NCBI RefSeq assembly: GCF_002858745.1 | Contig: NZ_PJRO01000002.1 | Coordinates: 218,906-282,905 of the forward strand | Origin: Mesorhizobium loti | GTDB taxonomy: Bacteria; Pseudomonadota; Alphaproteobacteria; Rhizobiales; Rhizobiaceae | Reading direction: 5' to 3' | DNA length: 64,000 bases | Part shown: positions 29,023 through 38,270 of the stretch, in pieces | Layout: each line of letters opens with the position of its first letter | Numbering within the stretch: position 1 is the first letter of the stretch | Made by a program: the position numbers and the translations under genes | The notes under the pieces: generated by a model | What the model was told of the DNA's origin: nothing | What the model saw: the letters and a program-made list of their open reading frames with translations, nothing else | Database searches by the model: none

Positions 29023-32000
29023 TCCGCCGCCTCCGCTCCCTTTGGCACATGGCCCTGGGCTTCAGCAATCAACGCGGCAAGATCGTCGTCGACCGAATTG
29101 CGCAGCGGATGCCAAAGGCCGCGCCGTCTGGCCGACTGGAAGCGCTCGGCGATGAATTTGGCCGCCTGCGGGTTCTCTGCCAGCAGAAAGGCGCGTACCG
29201 CCTCGTCGCCCAGATAGGCATCGTGCACGGTGCCTATCAGATGGCCGGCAATAGCGTGCGTGGTCTCGGCGAAGCCGATCAGGCGGTCGACCGTTTCAGC
29301 GAATTCGGAGGCGCCACGCGGTCCGTGCCGCATCTGCCCCTCGATGAAACGGCGGTTGATGGCGCGGGCCCGTACCACGCGCGTTACGGCTTCCGATACG
29401 GAGCGCGGTCTGGGCTTTGCGGGATCGGTGGTGTCGAGAACAATGACGTCGGCGCTTTTGCCAAGTGCGGCAACAGCTGCCGCGAAGCCACCGATGAAAG
29501 CGACATCGGCTGAACCTTCAAGGATGTCGCGGCCTGGATCGTCGCCGGTGTGGACAAGCAAATCGGCCTCCGCGATGCGGCCGGCAAAGGCGCCGGGCGC
29601 AGCGGAGCCTTCGCCTTCTGCGCCGCCATAGGCATGCGAGCCCGCTTCGAGATAGGCACGGCCAAGCTCTTCGCGGTGTTCCCATTCGCCGCCGGCAAGC
29701 ATCGCCTCCAGGCCTGCGCCGTAAGTGCCGGGCGAAGAGCCGAAGATGCGCGGTTCGAGCCGGCCAGCCGCGCGCGTCGCTGCAGCAAGCGGGTTTTCGC
29801 TGTCGTCCTCGTCGCGCTGGGCGACCGCACGCGCCGCTGCGTCGATCAACGCGATCTGGGTCGGAAACATGTCGCGGAACAGGCCGGAAATGCGCCAGGT
29901 GACGTCGACGCGCGGCCGTCCGAGTGTGGCGGGCGGCAGCACCTCGATGCCGGTGACGCGACCGGTGCCGGCATCCCATTGCGGTCGGCATCCCATCAGC
30001 GCCAGGCCCTGCGCGATTTCTTCGCCGCCAGTGCGCAAGGACGCCGAGCCCCAGAGATCAATGACCAGAGAACGAGGCCAGTCGCCATGGCTTTGCATGT
30101 AGCTCACCACGATCTCGTCGGCTGCGGCCTTGCCGAGGTCGAAGGCGGTCGGCGTCGGCATGGTGCGCGGATCGGCAGTGAACAGGTTGCGGCCGGTCGG
30201 CAGGACGTCGGTGCGGCCACGCGCGGGCGCGCCTGCCGGACCAGCGGTGATATGGCGGCCGTCGAGGGAAGCGAGCAGCGCCGCCTTCTCGTTGGCCGCG
30301 CTTTGCAGGCGCAGCGGGTCGACTTCTCCGTCCGGAGCACGGCCATAGATATGCAGGCCGTCCTTGATCGCGAAATCCTTGAGATCGCACAGCCAGGCGT
30401 CGATGCGGCGCAGCGCCTCATCGGGCGCATCGGTTTTAGCCACACCGGCTTCCGAGGCGAGGCCGGTTTTCGCAGCCGTTTCGACGATCAGCTTCGCCAA
30501 CCGGTCGCGCCGGCGGCGGTCGAGACCGTCGGCCTGAGCATATTCATCAACCAGCCGCTCAAGCTCCTGCTGGTGATCGTCCAGGCCGGCGCCGGTCAAC
30601 GGTGGTGGCAGATGGCCGAGGGTGACTGCGGCGATGCGGCGCTTGGCTTGCGCCGCCTCGCCAGGATTGGAGACGATGAAAGGATAGATCACCGGCAGCG
30701 CGCCGGTGACGATTTCCGGGAAACAGTTTTGGCCAAGAGCGACTGTCTTTCCGGGCAGCCACTCCAGGGTGCCATGCGCGCCGACATGGACGATCGCATG
30801 CACGGCAAGTGATTTCTGCAGCCACAGGCCGAAGGCGACCAGTTCGTGACGCGGCGGCAGCGTCGGATCGTGATAGTCGGCGCGGCGGTCGGCGGAGCGG
30901 CCACGGTCCGGCGCCAGAGCCACGGTGACATTGCCAAACGTCGCTGCGCGGAAAGGAAAGTGAGGCGACGCAGCTTCGCCCCATGCATCGAGGACCGTCT
31001 GCAGCGCGTCTGCCGGCAGGCTTCTGGAAAGCGCAGCATAATCGTGCGCTGTGAGATATTCGCCACTTTGTTCCAGAAGCTCGAGCAATCCACGCGGGGA
31101 TTCAGGAATCTTCTCAACCGTGTAACCGGCATCCTTAAGGTCGCGCAGCATGGCGAGCACGGAGGAGGGCACATCGAGGCCGACCGCGTAACCGGTGCGA
31201 CCAGGTGCACTTGGATAATCGGGGATGAGGATAACGAGGCGCCGTTCGGCAGGTGCCGCCCGCTGAAGCCGGATATGCGCAGCGATACGGTCGGCGACCC
31301 GCTCGACCCGATCGGGTTCGGGCCTGTTGGCGAAAGTGCGGAAGGCAAGAGCTGTATCCGCCTCCAGCTCGGCCTTGAAGGAAACGGCGCCGGCGAGAAT
31401 GCGGCCATCCAGTTCCGGCAGCACGACATGCATGGCAAGATCGGCCGGAGCCAGGCCGCGCTGGTTGGTTTCCCAGGCGTCGCGGCGCGTGGTGGCGACG
31501 ATGGCCTGGAACACCGGCACGCCGGCACGATCGAAGAGGGTTTCAGCGCCCGGTTCTGCGCCGGACGCAAAAGCGGTCGCGGTGATGATGGCAGAAGGCT
31601 TCAGTGCGGCGAGTGCATCTTCCACGAAATCCAGGGAAGTCTTGTCTTTGAGGCTAGCGACGAAGATCGGCACTGCCGCGATGTCGTGCGCCTCAAGTGC
31701 GTCAACCAGAGCATCGACAGGCGCAGCGTCGGCCGCCAGCAGCATTGAGCGATAGAACAGGATCGGAAGTACGGGCTTGCCAGTGCAAGGTGATGGAGGC
31801 GTATCCAACACACCCACGCCTGGCCGATAAAATCCCGCCTTGGGCACCTCGACCGGTTGAGCGACAGCCACGTCGCGGCCGCAAAGTGCGGCTAGGCGCT
31901 GGAGCAGTGCGGTCATGTTGGTGGGCCCGCCCTGACGGAAATAGGAAAGCAGCGCGGCAAGCTCACCCGCAGGCAGGGTGGAGGCTTCAATGAGGCGCGA

Positions 32001-32366
32001 ATCTTCGTCATGGGATTCGCCGGGCAGCAGCGCCAGCTTGATGCCTTTGGTGCGGGCTTTCGCTGCAAGCTGGTCGCAGCCGTAGCGCCACCAATCATAG
32101 CCGCCCAGGATACGCACAAGGATCACCTTGGCGTGCTGCGCGACGCTATCAATCCAAAGATCGACAGACATGGGATGGCGGAGATCGCGGAGCGCCGCCA
32201 GCCGCATCGAGGGCAAGGTGCCGGCATCCGCCTGCCAGGCGACCGCCAGCCCGGCCAGATCGCTGTCCGTGAAGGACAAAGCCACCATCTCCGCCGGCTG
32301 CTGGCGCAGGTCGACCGGCTCGGCGATGTCGTCGAGCGAAGCGGAGGTGGTGGTCAGGATATGCAT
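29019..32366 (-). CDS. cobN: Aerobic cobaltochelatase, large subunit CobN
   Basis: A 1115-residue subunit of the ATP-dependent CobNST cobalt chelatase that inserts cobalt into hydrogenobyrinate a,c-diamide. Family segments include VPIFVASLKDKTSLDFVEDAL, PDYPSAPGRTGYAVGLDVP, HVGAHGTLEWLPGK, PFIVSNPGEAAQAKRR, NLFTADPRTMPTPTAFD and RIFGSSPGTYGAGLEAML (in parts). It is shorter than the ~1270 residues of the Pseudomonas denitrificans enzyme but continuous, so it looks like a shorter branch rather than a truncation. cobS/cobT-type chelatase partners are not in this window. Confidence 0.94.
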   Translation of the reverse strand: MHILTTTSASLDDIAEPVDLRQQPAEMVALSFTDSDLAGLAVAWQADAGTLPSMRLAALRDLRHPMSVDLWIDSVAQHAKVILVRILGGYDWWRYGCDQLAAKARTKGIKLALLPGESHDEDSRLIEASTLPAGELAALLSYFRQGGPTNMTALLQRLAALCGRDVAVAQPVEVPKAGFYRPGVGVLDTPPSPCTGKPVLPILFYRSMLLAADAAPVDALVDALEAHDIAAVPIFVASLKDKTSLDFVEDALAALKPSAIITATAFASGAEPGAETLFDRAGVPVFQAIVATTRRDAWETNQRGLAPADLAMHVVLPELDGRILAGAVSFKAELEADTALAFRTFANRPEPDRVERVADRIAAHIRLQRAAPAERRLVILIPDYPSAPGRTGYAVGLDVPSSVLAMLRDLKDAGYTVEKIPESPRGLLELLEQSGEYLTAHDYAALSRSLPADALQTVLDAWGEAASPHFPFRAATFGNVTVALAPDRGRSADRRADYHDPTLPPRHELVAFGLWLQKSLAVHAIVHVGAHGTLEWLPGKTVALGQNCFPEIVTGALPVIYPFIVSNPGEAAQAKRRIAAVTLGHLPPPLTGAGLDDHQQELERLVDEYAQADGLDRRRRDRLAKLIVETAAKTGLASEAGVAKTDAPDEALRRIDAWLCDLKDFAIKDGLHIYGRAPDGEVDPLRLQSAANEKAALLASLDGRHITAGPAGAPARGRTDVLPTGRNLFTADPRTMPTPTAFDLGKAAADEIVVSYMQSHGDWPRSLVIDLWGSASLRTGGEEIAQGLALMGCRPQWDAGTGRVTGIEVLPPATLGRPRVDVTWRISGLFRDMFPTQIALIDAAARAVAQRDEDDSENPLAAATRAAGRLEPRIFGSSPGTYGAGLEAMLAGGEWEHREELGRAYLEAGSHAYGGAEGEGSAAPGAFAGRIAEADLLVHTGDDPGRDILEGSADVAFIGGFAAAVAALGKSADVIVLDTTDPAKPRPRSVSEAVTRVVRARAINRRFIEGQMRHGPRGASEFAETVDRLIGFAETTHAIAGHLIGTVHDAYLGDEAVRAFLLAENPQAAKFIAERFQSARRRGLWHPLRNSVDDDLAALIAEAQGHVPKGAEAAE

Positions 32367-32482
32367 GGCCCGAACACCTTACAAGTTTGCTTGCGGGCTT
32401 TCATCGCCTCGTTTCGTTGTCGCGGCGTTGGGAATCGGAAAAGCTAGGCCGTTGGCTTCCCGCCCGCTGCGCGTTCGTTTTC

Positions 32483-33520
32483 TTACCCCACCAGAATGCG
32501 TTCGATCGCCGGGCGGTCCAGACCCTTGAGGCCGATAACCACGAGGCGTGAGCGGCGGTCATCCTCGGCCGCCCAGGCGCGATCGTAATAGTGGTTCACA
32601 CGCGGGCCGACCGCCTGCAGCAGAAGCCGCATCGGCTTGGTGCCGACCTCGACGAAACCCTTCACGCGCAGCACGTTTTCCTTGTCGGCGGCTTCCGCGA
32701 CACGGCGGGCGAGATCGTCCGGATCGGCAACGGCCGGGATCTCGACGACGAAAGAATCGAAGTCGTCATGCTCATGGTCGCCCATGCCGTCATGATGGCT
32801 CTTGCGGTTCTCGATGTCGTCCTCGACGGCAAGGCCGAGCCCGAGCAACACTGTTGGATCGACCTTGCCATGGGCAGTCGGCACCACCTTGACGGCACGC
32901 GAGAGATGCTCGCTGAGCACGGCATTGGCACGCGCTGCACCAGCCTCGTCCAGCAGGTCGTTCTTGGAGAGGATGATCAGATCAGCGCAGGCGACCTGGT
33001 CCTCAAACACTTCCTCGACCGGGTCGTCATGGTCGAGCGTAGCATCGGCAGCGCGCTGCGCGGCGAGCGCATCCATGTCTGAGGCAACACGACCCTCTGC
33101 AAGGGCCGGGCCGTCGACCACCGCGATGACGCCGTCAACGGTGACGCGGTTCTTTACGGTTGGCCACTGGAAGGCCTGCACCAGCGGCTTCGGCAATGCG
33201 AGGCCGGAGGTTTCGATCAGGATGTGGTCGACCTTCGGCGTACGCGCGAGGATCTGGTCAAGCGCAGGCACGAAGTCGTCGGCGACCGTACAGCAGATGC
33301 AGCCATTGGCGAGCTCGACGATGTTTTCTTCCGGGCAGGTGTCGATGCCGCAGCCTTTGAGGATTTCGCCATCGACACCGACATCGCCGAATTCGTTGAC
33401 GATGAGAGCCAGTCGCTTGCCTTTCGCGTTTTCGAGGATGTTGCGGATCAGCGTCGTCTTGCCGGCGCCGAGGAAGCCGGTGACGACAGTGCAGGGCACG
33501 CGGGAAACGGAAGCGGTCAT
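32483..33520 (-). CDS. cobW: CobW G3E-family GTPase (metallochaperone)
   Basis: A 345-residue protein. The P-loop GFLGAGKTT (15-23) is followed by the metal-binding CICC motif (74-77), the GTPase VDHILIETSGLALP, LIILSKNDLLD, and a His/Asp-rich linker (HHDGMGDHEHDD) before the C-terminal CobW_C domain. CobW is thought to deliver cobalt to CobNST. The ATG at 33520 overlaps the stop of the DUF1636 gene (ATGA) and has GAAGGA upstream. The 116 bp to cobN contain no visible terminator. Confidence 0.94.
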   Translation of the reverse strand: MTASVSRVPCTVVTGFLGAGKTTLIRNILENAKGKRLALIVNEFGDVGVDGEILKGCGIDTCPEENIVELANGCICCTVADDFVPALDQILARTPKVDHILIETSGLALPKPLVQAFQWPTVKNRVTVDGVIAVVDGPALAEGRVASDMDALAAQRAADATLDHDDPVEEVFEDQVACADLIILSKNDLLDEAGAARANAVLSEHLSRAVKVVPTAHGKVDPTVLLGLGLAVEDDIENRKSHHDGMGDHEHDDFDSFVVEIPAVADPDDLARRVAEAADKENVLRVKGFVEVGTKPMRLLLQAVGPRVNHYYDRAWAAEDDRRSRLVVIGLKGLDRPAIERILVG

Positions 33521-33948
33521 ATCTGGTCCTTCAACATAGCGAGGGGAGGGATGCGCGCGACGAGGCCGCGCTTGAGGGAATCGGGACGGCCGCGCCATGG
33601 GATGAGGCCGTCCTGCGATGTTGCGAAGAGTTCTGCGCCGGTGACGAGGTCTGAGCCCGATTCGACGCTTAAGTCACCGAAGACATAACTCCAGCAACCG
33701 TCGCGCAGCAGTGCAGCCGAAAGCCGGCGCTTGCAATTGCCGAGACACTCGACGGTGCGGATTTCAATGGTCCCGCTATCTTGGGCCGCGGCGCGGGTGG
33801 CTTCGGCCAACAGCGCGCCTGCGCGAGGATGAGCATCGGAGCCGTTTTCGTCCCGACAGGACGAGCATATCACGATGGTGACCGGCGCGATCCCCGCGTC
33901 CGCTGTCACACTCTCCGCCTCAGCCGAAAAATTGCCCTTACAATCCAA
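33517..33948 (-). CDS. DUF1636 metal-binding protein at the head of the cob operon
   Basis: A 143-residue protein with paired cysteines Cys28/Cys31 (ICSSC) and Cys68/Cys72 (ECLGNC), spaced as in thioredoxin-like [2Fe-2S] ferredoxins. The pattern, with DENGSDAHPRAG, fits DUF1636, often found beside cobW. A role in cobalt or redox handling for CobW/CobN is inferred from context. The start is TTG, supported by AAGGAG six nt upstream; no ATG is available. It is the first gene after the cobalamin riboswitch. Confidence 0.85.
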   Translation of the reverse strand: MDCKGNFSAEAESVTADAGIAPVTIVICSSCRDENGSDAHPRAGALLAEATRAAAQDSGTIEIRTVECLGNCKRRLSAALLRDGCWSYVFGDLSVESGSDLVTGAELFATSQDGLIPWRGRPDSLKRGLVARIPPLAMLKDQI

Positions 33949-33991
33949 ATTAGGCTCCTTGCCCGGGACACCCGCCAGGCGTTGGGATTCT

Positions 33992-34165
33992 GGTGTGACG
34001 GCAGGTCTCCTGGCTCGCGGGTCGGTGCCTTGGTGCCGCCTTCCCGGGAAAACCCAGTGGCTATCGGCCTTGGCTCGCCGCTCACAGTTGCGGGGACAGC
34101 CGCGGAATTGAGGTTTTCGCCTCGCACCGCATTCCCTCTTCGCTCCTCCTGGTGAAGGGAGGAGA
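33992..34165 (-). promoter_or_regulatory. Cobalamin (B12) riboswitch
   Basis: Read on the minus strand, the leader has the conserved parts of the cobalamin aptamer in order: GGGAATGCGGTGCGAG, AATTCCGCGGCTGTCCCCGC, AACTGTGAGCGGCGAG, AGCCACTGG, GGGAAGGCG and the B12 box AGCCAGGAGACCTGCC (34000-34015). It lies 5' of DUF1636-cobW-cobN-cobG-H-I-J and should turn them off when adenosylcobalamin is plentiful. The outer limits are approximate. A GC-rich stem (GCCTGGCGGGTGTCCCGGGC region) between aptamer and gene could form the expression platform. Confidence 0.93.
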
Positions 34166-34260
34166 CCGTCTTTGCCGGATTTAGGCTTGGGCAGGCCGCG
34201 CTGTCAACGCGCGGTAACGGCGGATAACGTCGCAAGCGTGTTGGTGCGCAGTCGGCCTGA

Positions 34261-35175
34261 TCAAATTACGACGCAATCGCGGGTGCGTCGTTCGATGTCC
34301 AGGTTCGCTGCGAGGAAGTCGATGAAAAGCCGTGTCTTGGCGAGCGGCAGGCGGGCTACCGGCCAAACGATGTGGACCGGGACCGCTGGCTGTTCGAAAT
34401 CCTCCAGAATCACCTCGACGGTGTTGCTGTCGACGAGATCCTGGATCTGCCAGAGAGGCACGCGACCAATGCCAAGACCGACAGCGACTGCCGCGTGGCT
34501 GGCGGCGGCGTTGTCGAGATGCAGCCGTCTATCCACCTTGACGGTCAGCGACTTGCCGCCGTCCCGGAATTGCCAGGCGCCGGCATCGCGATCGGTGTTG
34601 CGGAAGACGCATGGATGTTGTGCCAGTTCGCTGGGGTGGCGGGGGCGGCCATGTTTGCCGAAATAGGATGGTGCGCCGAAGACAACGCGGCGCATGGCGC
34701 CGAGTCGGCGCGCTTTCAGGTCGGAATCCGGCAATTCACCGATGCGGATGGCAAGGTCGATCCCTTCCTGGGCGAGGTCGACAAAGCGGTTCGACAGGCT
34801 GAGTTCCACCTCCAGCTTGGGGTGCAACTCCATGAACCGAGCGACGACGGGGATGAGATAGCTCGGCCCGAACAGCTCTGGTCCGCCGACCCTCAGCAGT
34901 CCGGAAGGCTCGGCGCTACGGTTGCCTGCTTCGGTCCTGGCCTCGGCAATCTCCAGAAGTGCTGGTTTTACCCGGCGGTAGAAATCATGTCCTGCCTCGG
35001 TGGGCTGTGTCTTGTGGGTCGTGCGGCGGACGAGTTCGACGCCGACGCTTTTTTCGAGGGTTGCCAGCGAACGGCTGACCGCCTGGAGAGAACGACCAAG
35101 GTGGCGAGCGGCGGCTGACAGGTTGCCGCGTTCGACGATGGCCAGGAACGCTTCGACATCACCAAACCGATCCAT
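34261..35175 (-). CDS. LysR-family transcriptional regulator
   Basis: A 304-residue protein. The N-terminal helix-turn-helix runs from DVEAFLAIVERGNLSAAARHLGRS through LQAVSRSLATLEKSVGVELVRRTTH (in parts, residues 5-60). The effector domain includes LRVGGPELFGPSYLIPVV and GIDLAIRIGELPDSDLKARRLG. The start at 35175 has GGAGAA upstream. It is divergent from the NmrA-like gene with a 108-bp shared region, so regulation of that gene is likely. Confidence 0.88.
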   Translation of the reverse strand: MDRFGDVEAFLAIVERGNLSAAARHLGRSLQAVSRSLATLEKSVGVELVRRTTHKTQPTEAGHDFYRRVKPALLEIAEARTEAGNRSAEPSGLLRVGGPELFGPSYLIPVVARFMELHPKLEVELSLSNRFVDLAQEGIDLAIRIGELPDSDLKARRLGAMRRVVFGAPSYFGKHGRPRHPSELAQHPCVFRNTDRDAGAWQFRDGGKSLTVKVDRRLHLDNAAASHAAVAVGLGIGRVPLWQIQDLVDSNTVEVILEDFEQPAVPVHIVWPVARLPLAKTRLFIDFLAANLDIERRTRDCVVI

Positions 35176-35209
35176 GACGGTTCTCCGATTTTCGAGAGAC
35201 GATATCACG

Positions 35210-35228
35210 GATTGATCATCTACCAATC
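35210..35228. promoter_or_regulatory. Possible LysR operator
   Basis: An inverted repeat GATTG-N9-CAATC in the middle of the divergent LysR/NmrA intergenic region, with the dyad spacing usual for LysR-type T-N11-A sites. Support is by symmetry and position only. Confidence 0.45.
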
Positions 35229-35283
35229 GACAAGCGGGACACCGATGTTTCGGACAGATGCTTTCAAAAAGGAAGGAACACCG

Positions 35284-36162
35284 ATGTCGGACGCGAACAG
35301 GAAAACCATCCTCGTGGTCGGCGCCTCCGGTCGCAGCGGCGGCTATGTCGCGGCGGAGCTTGCCCGGCGCGGCGTCGTCGTGCGGGCGTTGGTGCGCAAC
35401 ACGGCCGCCGCGCAGGCGGCGCGTGCGAACGGTGCGTCGGAAATCGCGAGCGGTGATCTGCGCGACACGGAAAGTCTCGATGGCGCGCTGAAGGGTGTTC
35501 ATGGGGTCTACCATGTCGGGCCGCCCTTCGTGGCAGACGAACCGGCACTCGGGACAGCCATGGTCGACGCCGCAAGGCGGGCAAGGGTTGGCAAGTTCGT
35601 GTTTTCGTCGGTCATCCATCCGGCCAACGGGCTGGCTAATCATGCCAGTAAATTGCCCGTGGAGGAGGCATTGCTGCGCTCAAATCTGGATTACACCATT
35701 CTCTATCCTGCCACTCTGTTCCAGAATATCGCGCCAGCCTGGCAGGCTGTGATCCGGAACGGCTTGTTCGCTGAACCCTTTTCCAACACGGCGCGGCTGG
35801 CACGCGTCGATTATCACGACGTTGCCGAAGTGGCAGCGGAGGCTCTGACGGGCGACCGGCTCGCCTATGGTTCCTTCGAGCTGGCAGCTGACGGCATGCA
35901 CAATCGCATCGAGATCGCCGCCTTGATGAGTGCTTTGCTCGGTCGGCCGATCGAGCCGGTGGAACTCAGCTTCAAGGAATGGAAAGCTGTCGCCATGCCA
36001 CCTTTCGAAGGCGAAGCGCTGGCACAGCTGGAGCGCGTATTCGAATCCTATACGGCGTTCGGCTCGGCCGGAAACAGCCTTACCTTGCGTGCTATTCTGG
36101 GGCGCGAGCCACGTACGTTGCGCCGGTATCTCGAAGAGCTTGCTACTGCGCATCCTGACTGA
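35284..36162 (+). CDS. NmrA/SDR-like NAD(P)-binding protein
   Basis: A 292-residue atypical short-chain dehydrogenase. The N-terminal Rossmann motif is ILVVGASGRSGGYVAAEL (residues 9-26), and ARRGVVVRALVRN follows with the Arg that often selects NADP. The segment GDLRDTESLDGALKGVHGVYHVGPP and the central DYTILYPATLFQN match NmrA-like/azoreductase-like proteins. It has no classical YxxxK active site, so it may be a redox sensor or a quinone reductase. GGAAGGA precedes the chosen ATG at 35284. Confidence 0.82.
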   Translation: MSDANRKTILVVGASGRSGGYVAAELARRGVVVRALVRNTAAAQAARANGASEIASGDLRDTESLDGALKGVHGVYHVGPPFVADEPALGTAMVDAARRARVGKFVFSSVIHPANGLANHASKLPVEEALLRSNLDYTILYPATLFQNIAPAWQAVIRNGLFAEPFSNTARLARVDYHDVAEVAAEALTGDRLAYGSFELAADGMHNRIEIAALMSALLGRPIEPVELSFKEWKAVAMPPFEGEALAQLERVFESYTAFGSAGNSLTLRAILGREPRTLRRYLEELATAHPD

Positions 36163-36173
36163 TCGCCGCGGGC

Positions 36174-36663
36174 TTAGACCAGCTCGAGGATCCGGCCGAC
36201 GGTTGTTTCGACCGGACCGCTCGAGTCGATCTCGTGGCCCGCAGACTCCCGAAGCAGCGGCTCGATCATCTCGACCAATGCAGCGATCTTCATACGTTCC
36301 TCGCCAGCATGGCCATAGCCGCCAGCTGCGCGCGCTATTACCCGTTGCATGATCGTGTCGATTGGGATGGAGAGCAGCACGATGCTGTCGATCAGCGGAA
36401 AGAGCTCTTCCATGTTCTCGCAACAACCGCTGATGAAGAGCATGTCTTCGCGGGATTCGGAAAGCAGCGCTCGGACCTTGTCCAACTGCCAGACCCAGTC
36501 CTTGCCATCTCCCGGCGTCAGCGTGTCGTCAGGTGCGGCGTCGACCCAGTGCGACCATTCCGGTGTGTCCAGGGTCGTAAGCCGCATAGCCCCTGGCTAT
36601 GAGTTCCGGGATCGTTGCCGACTTTCCGGTTCCGGACATGCCGGTGATCAACACGCGTTTCAT
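36174..36663 (-). pseudogene. P-loop kinase/AAA-like protein with a frameshift
   Basis: Read from ATG at 36663 the protein starts MKRVLITGMSGTGKSATIP with a Walker A motif and continues to GYAAYD. It then loses frame at the GGG run at 36572-36574 (plus strand). In the frame shifted by one base it continues LDTPEWSHWVDAAPDD through to a stop at 36174. Removing one G/C base rejoins both parts into a ~162-residue shikimate-kinase-like or adenylate-kinase-like P-loop protein, as commonly found in rhizobia. This is either a true inactivating insertion or a sequencing error at the run. Confidence 0.75.
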
Positions 36664-36688
36664 GTGGGATCTCGGGCGGCGGGTCGGC

Positions 36689-37162
36689 TCAGAGGTCAAG
36701 TGTCAGGCGCTTGCGCATGTAGACTGTCGTGCCTTCCAAATAAACTTCCCACTCGGTGATGACGTAACCCAGTCGTTGGTAGAGCGCGATATTCGCCTCA
36801 AACGCTGCATTGGTCAGCAGGCGGGTTTCGCTATGGCCAGCCTGCAGTGCCATCTGTTCGGCTCGGTGAAGCAGTATCTTGCCGAGCCCTCTTCCCTGCT
36901 GAGCCGGCAACACGCAGACGTTCTCGATCCAGAGGTGATCGTTTTCCTGGGTCGTTTCGATCAGCCCGGCGATTTCAGCGTCCATGTAAAGCAGCGTGAA
37001 CTGGTGCTTTTGCAGTGCCTCGTCATAGTCGGCCTTCATCGGGCTAGGCTCGCGTCCGATCACCGGGATCCATTTCGAATAGGCCGCGCGCACAATATCA
37101 CGAACCAAGGTCACATCCGCCATAGTCGCGGCTCGAAATTGCGCGGCGGGTTCATGTGGCAT
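36689..37162 (-). CDS. GNAT-family N-acetyltransferase
   Basis: A 157-residue protein. GNAT motif A is clear: LWIENVCVLPAQQGRGLGKILLHRAEQMA with the QGRGLG acetyl-CoA loop at about residues 90-95. Motif B follows as NAAFEANIALYQRLGYVIT. The start at 37162 (MPHEPAAQFRAAT) places the domain at the usual distance from the N-terminus; a more upstream ATG at 37225 is less likely. The substrate is unknown. It is 26 bp from the frameshifted kinase on the same strand. Confidence 0.85.
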   Translation of the reverse strand: MPHEPAAQFRAATMADVTLVRDIVRAAYSKWIPVIGREPSPMKADYDEALQKHQFTLLYMDAEIAGLIETTQENDHLWIENVCVLPAQQGRGLGKILLHRAEQMALQAGHSETRLLTNAAFEANIALYQRLGYVITEWEVYLEGTTVYMRKRLTLDL

Positions 37163-37349
37163 GGGTCGGTCTTTCGGTCGTTTTGCGAACAGGGCTGAGA
37201 ATCCAGGAGATGAACACGATGCCACCGGCGCGCCGCCGGTCGCCAGCCGCCAGAAGAAAATTTTGTCTGGCCATGTCGGAATGCGAAACGCTGCTTCGTC
37301 TTACAGTCAGCGTTGCCGAAAACGCATGAGACAACCAACGGAGACCCTG

Positions 37350-38216
37350 ATGTTCCGCGCATTGTTAGTTGCTGCCGCTTCTCTTCTCGCCAGTCCGGCG
37401 TTTGCTGGGGCCGAGCCCGCTGGGGATCGTGTCGAGGTCAACGGCATGAAAATGTATTACGAGGTGTCAGGCGAGGGCGAACCGCTGGTCGTCCTGCACG
37501 GTGCCTACATGAACATTCCTTCGATGGGCGCGATCATCCCGACGCTGGCAAAGACCCATAAGGTTTATGCGCTGGAGCTCCAGGGACACGGCCGCACCAC
37601 TGATATCGACCGGCCGATCACCTATCCCAATCTCGCCGACGATGTTGCCGGCTTCATGGACAAGGTTGGCCTGAAGAAGGCGGATGTCTTCGGTTACTCG
37701 ATGGGCGCGGCCGCCGGTCTGCAACTCGCCATCCGTCATCCGGAGAAGGTGAACAAGCTGGTCGCGGCCTCCGGGGTTGCCTATGACACCAAGGGATGGC
37801 AGCCGGAATTCACGGCGTTCATCCCGCAGATGAACGTCGAGATGTTCGCCAACATGCCCTTCGCCGCCGAATACAAGAAACTTGCCGCCAATCCCGACGG
37901 GTTTCCGGCACTTGTCGGCAAATTGATCCAGCTTGAGAAGGAGCCGATGGCTTGGGAAGCCGAGGTCAAGGCGCTCAAAACCCCGGTGCTGATCATCAGC
38001 GGCGACTCGGATGTGGTGACGCTTGAGCATTCGGTCGCACTGTTCCGGTTGCTCGGTGGTGGCACGATGGGCGACATGGGCAAACCACTTGCAGCTTCGC
38101 GCCTCGCCGTCATGCCGGCAACATCGCATACGGCCGTTATCACTCAGCCGGCGTTGCTCTTCGCCTTCACCGAGCCATTCCTGAAGGGCGAAACACCCAA
38201 GGGCATGTTCCAGTAA
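37350..38216 (+). CDS. Secreted alpha/beta-fold hydrolase
   Basis: A 288-residue protein with an N-terminal signal peptide (cleavage near ASPAFA/GAEP). The hydrolase core has the oxyanion HGAYM, the nucleophile elbow GYSMGA with Ser117, a likely acid Asp219 or Asp221 in ISGDSDVV, and His260 in ATSHTAV. It is probably a periplasmic esterase or related hydrolase, and the substrate is unknown. CGGAGACC precedes ATG 37350. A terminator hairpin follows the stop by 24 bp. Confidence 0.86.
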   Translation: MFRALLVAAASLLASPAFAGAEPAGDRVEVNGMKMYYEVSGEGEPLVVLHGAYMNIPSMGAIIPTLAKTHKVYALELQGHGRTTDIDRPITYPNLADDVAGFMDKVGLKKADVFGYSMGAAAGLQLAIRHPEKVNKLVAASGVAYDTKGWQPEFTAFIPQMNVEMFANMPFAAEYKKLAANPDGFPALVGKLIQLEKEPMAWEAEVKALKTPVLIISGDSDVVTLEHSVALFRLLGGGTMGDMGKPLAASRLAVMPATSHTAVITQPALLFAFTEPFLKGETPKGMFQ

Positions 38217-38240
38217 CCTGGGATAGAGCCTGAGGAAGAA

Positions 38241-38263
38241 GGAGGCGCCTTGGCGCCTCCTTT
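38241..38263. terminator. Hairpin terminator between convergent genes
   Basis: A nine-bp perfect inverted repeat GGAGGCGCC / GGCGCCTCC separated by TT, followed by TTT on the plus strand. It sits between the stops of the alpha/beta hydrolase and the minus-strand YcaQ-like gene and probably serves both. Confidence 0.75.
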
Positions 38264-38270
38264 GCGTTTG

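Noticed and set aside
29019..32366. CobN considered truncated because it is ~160 residues shorter than the Pseudomonas denitrificans protein
   Set aside because: All main CobN blocks are present in order without a frame break, so it is more likely a shorter family branch.
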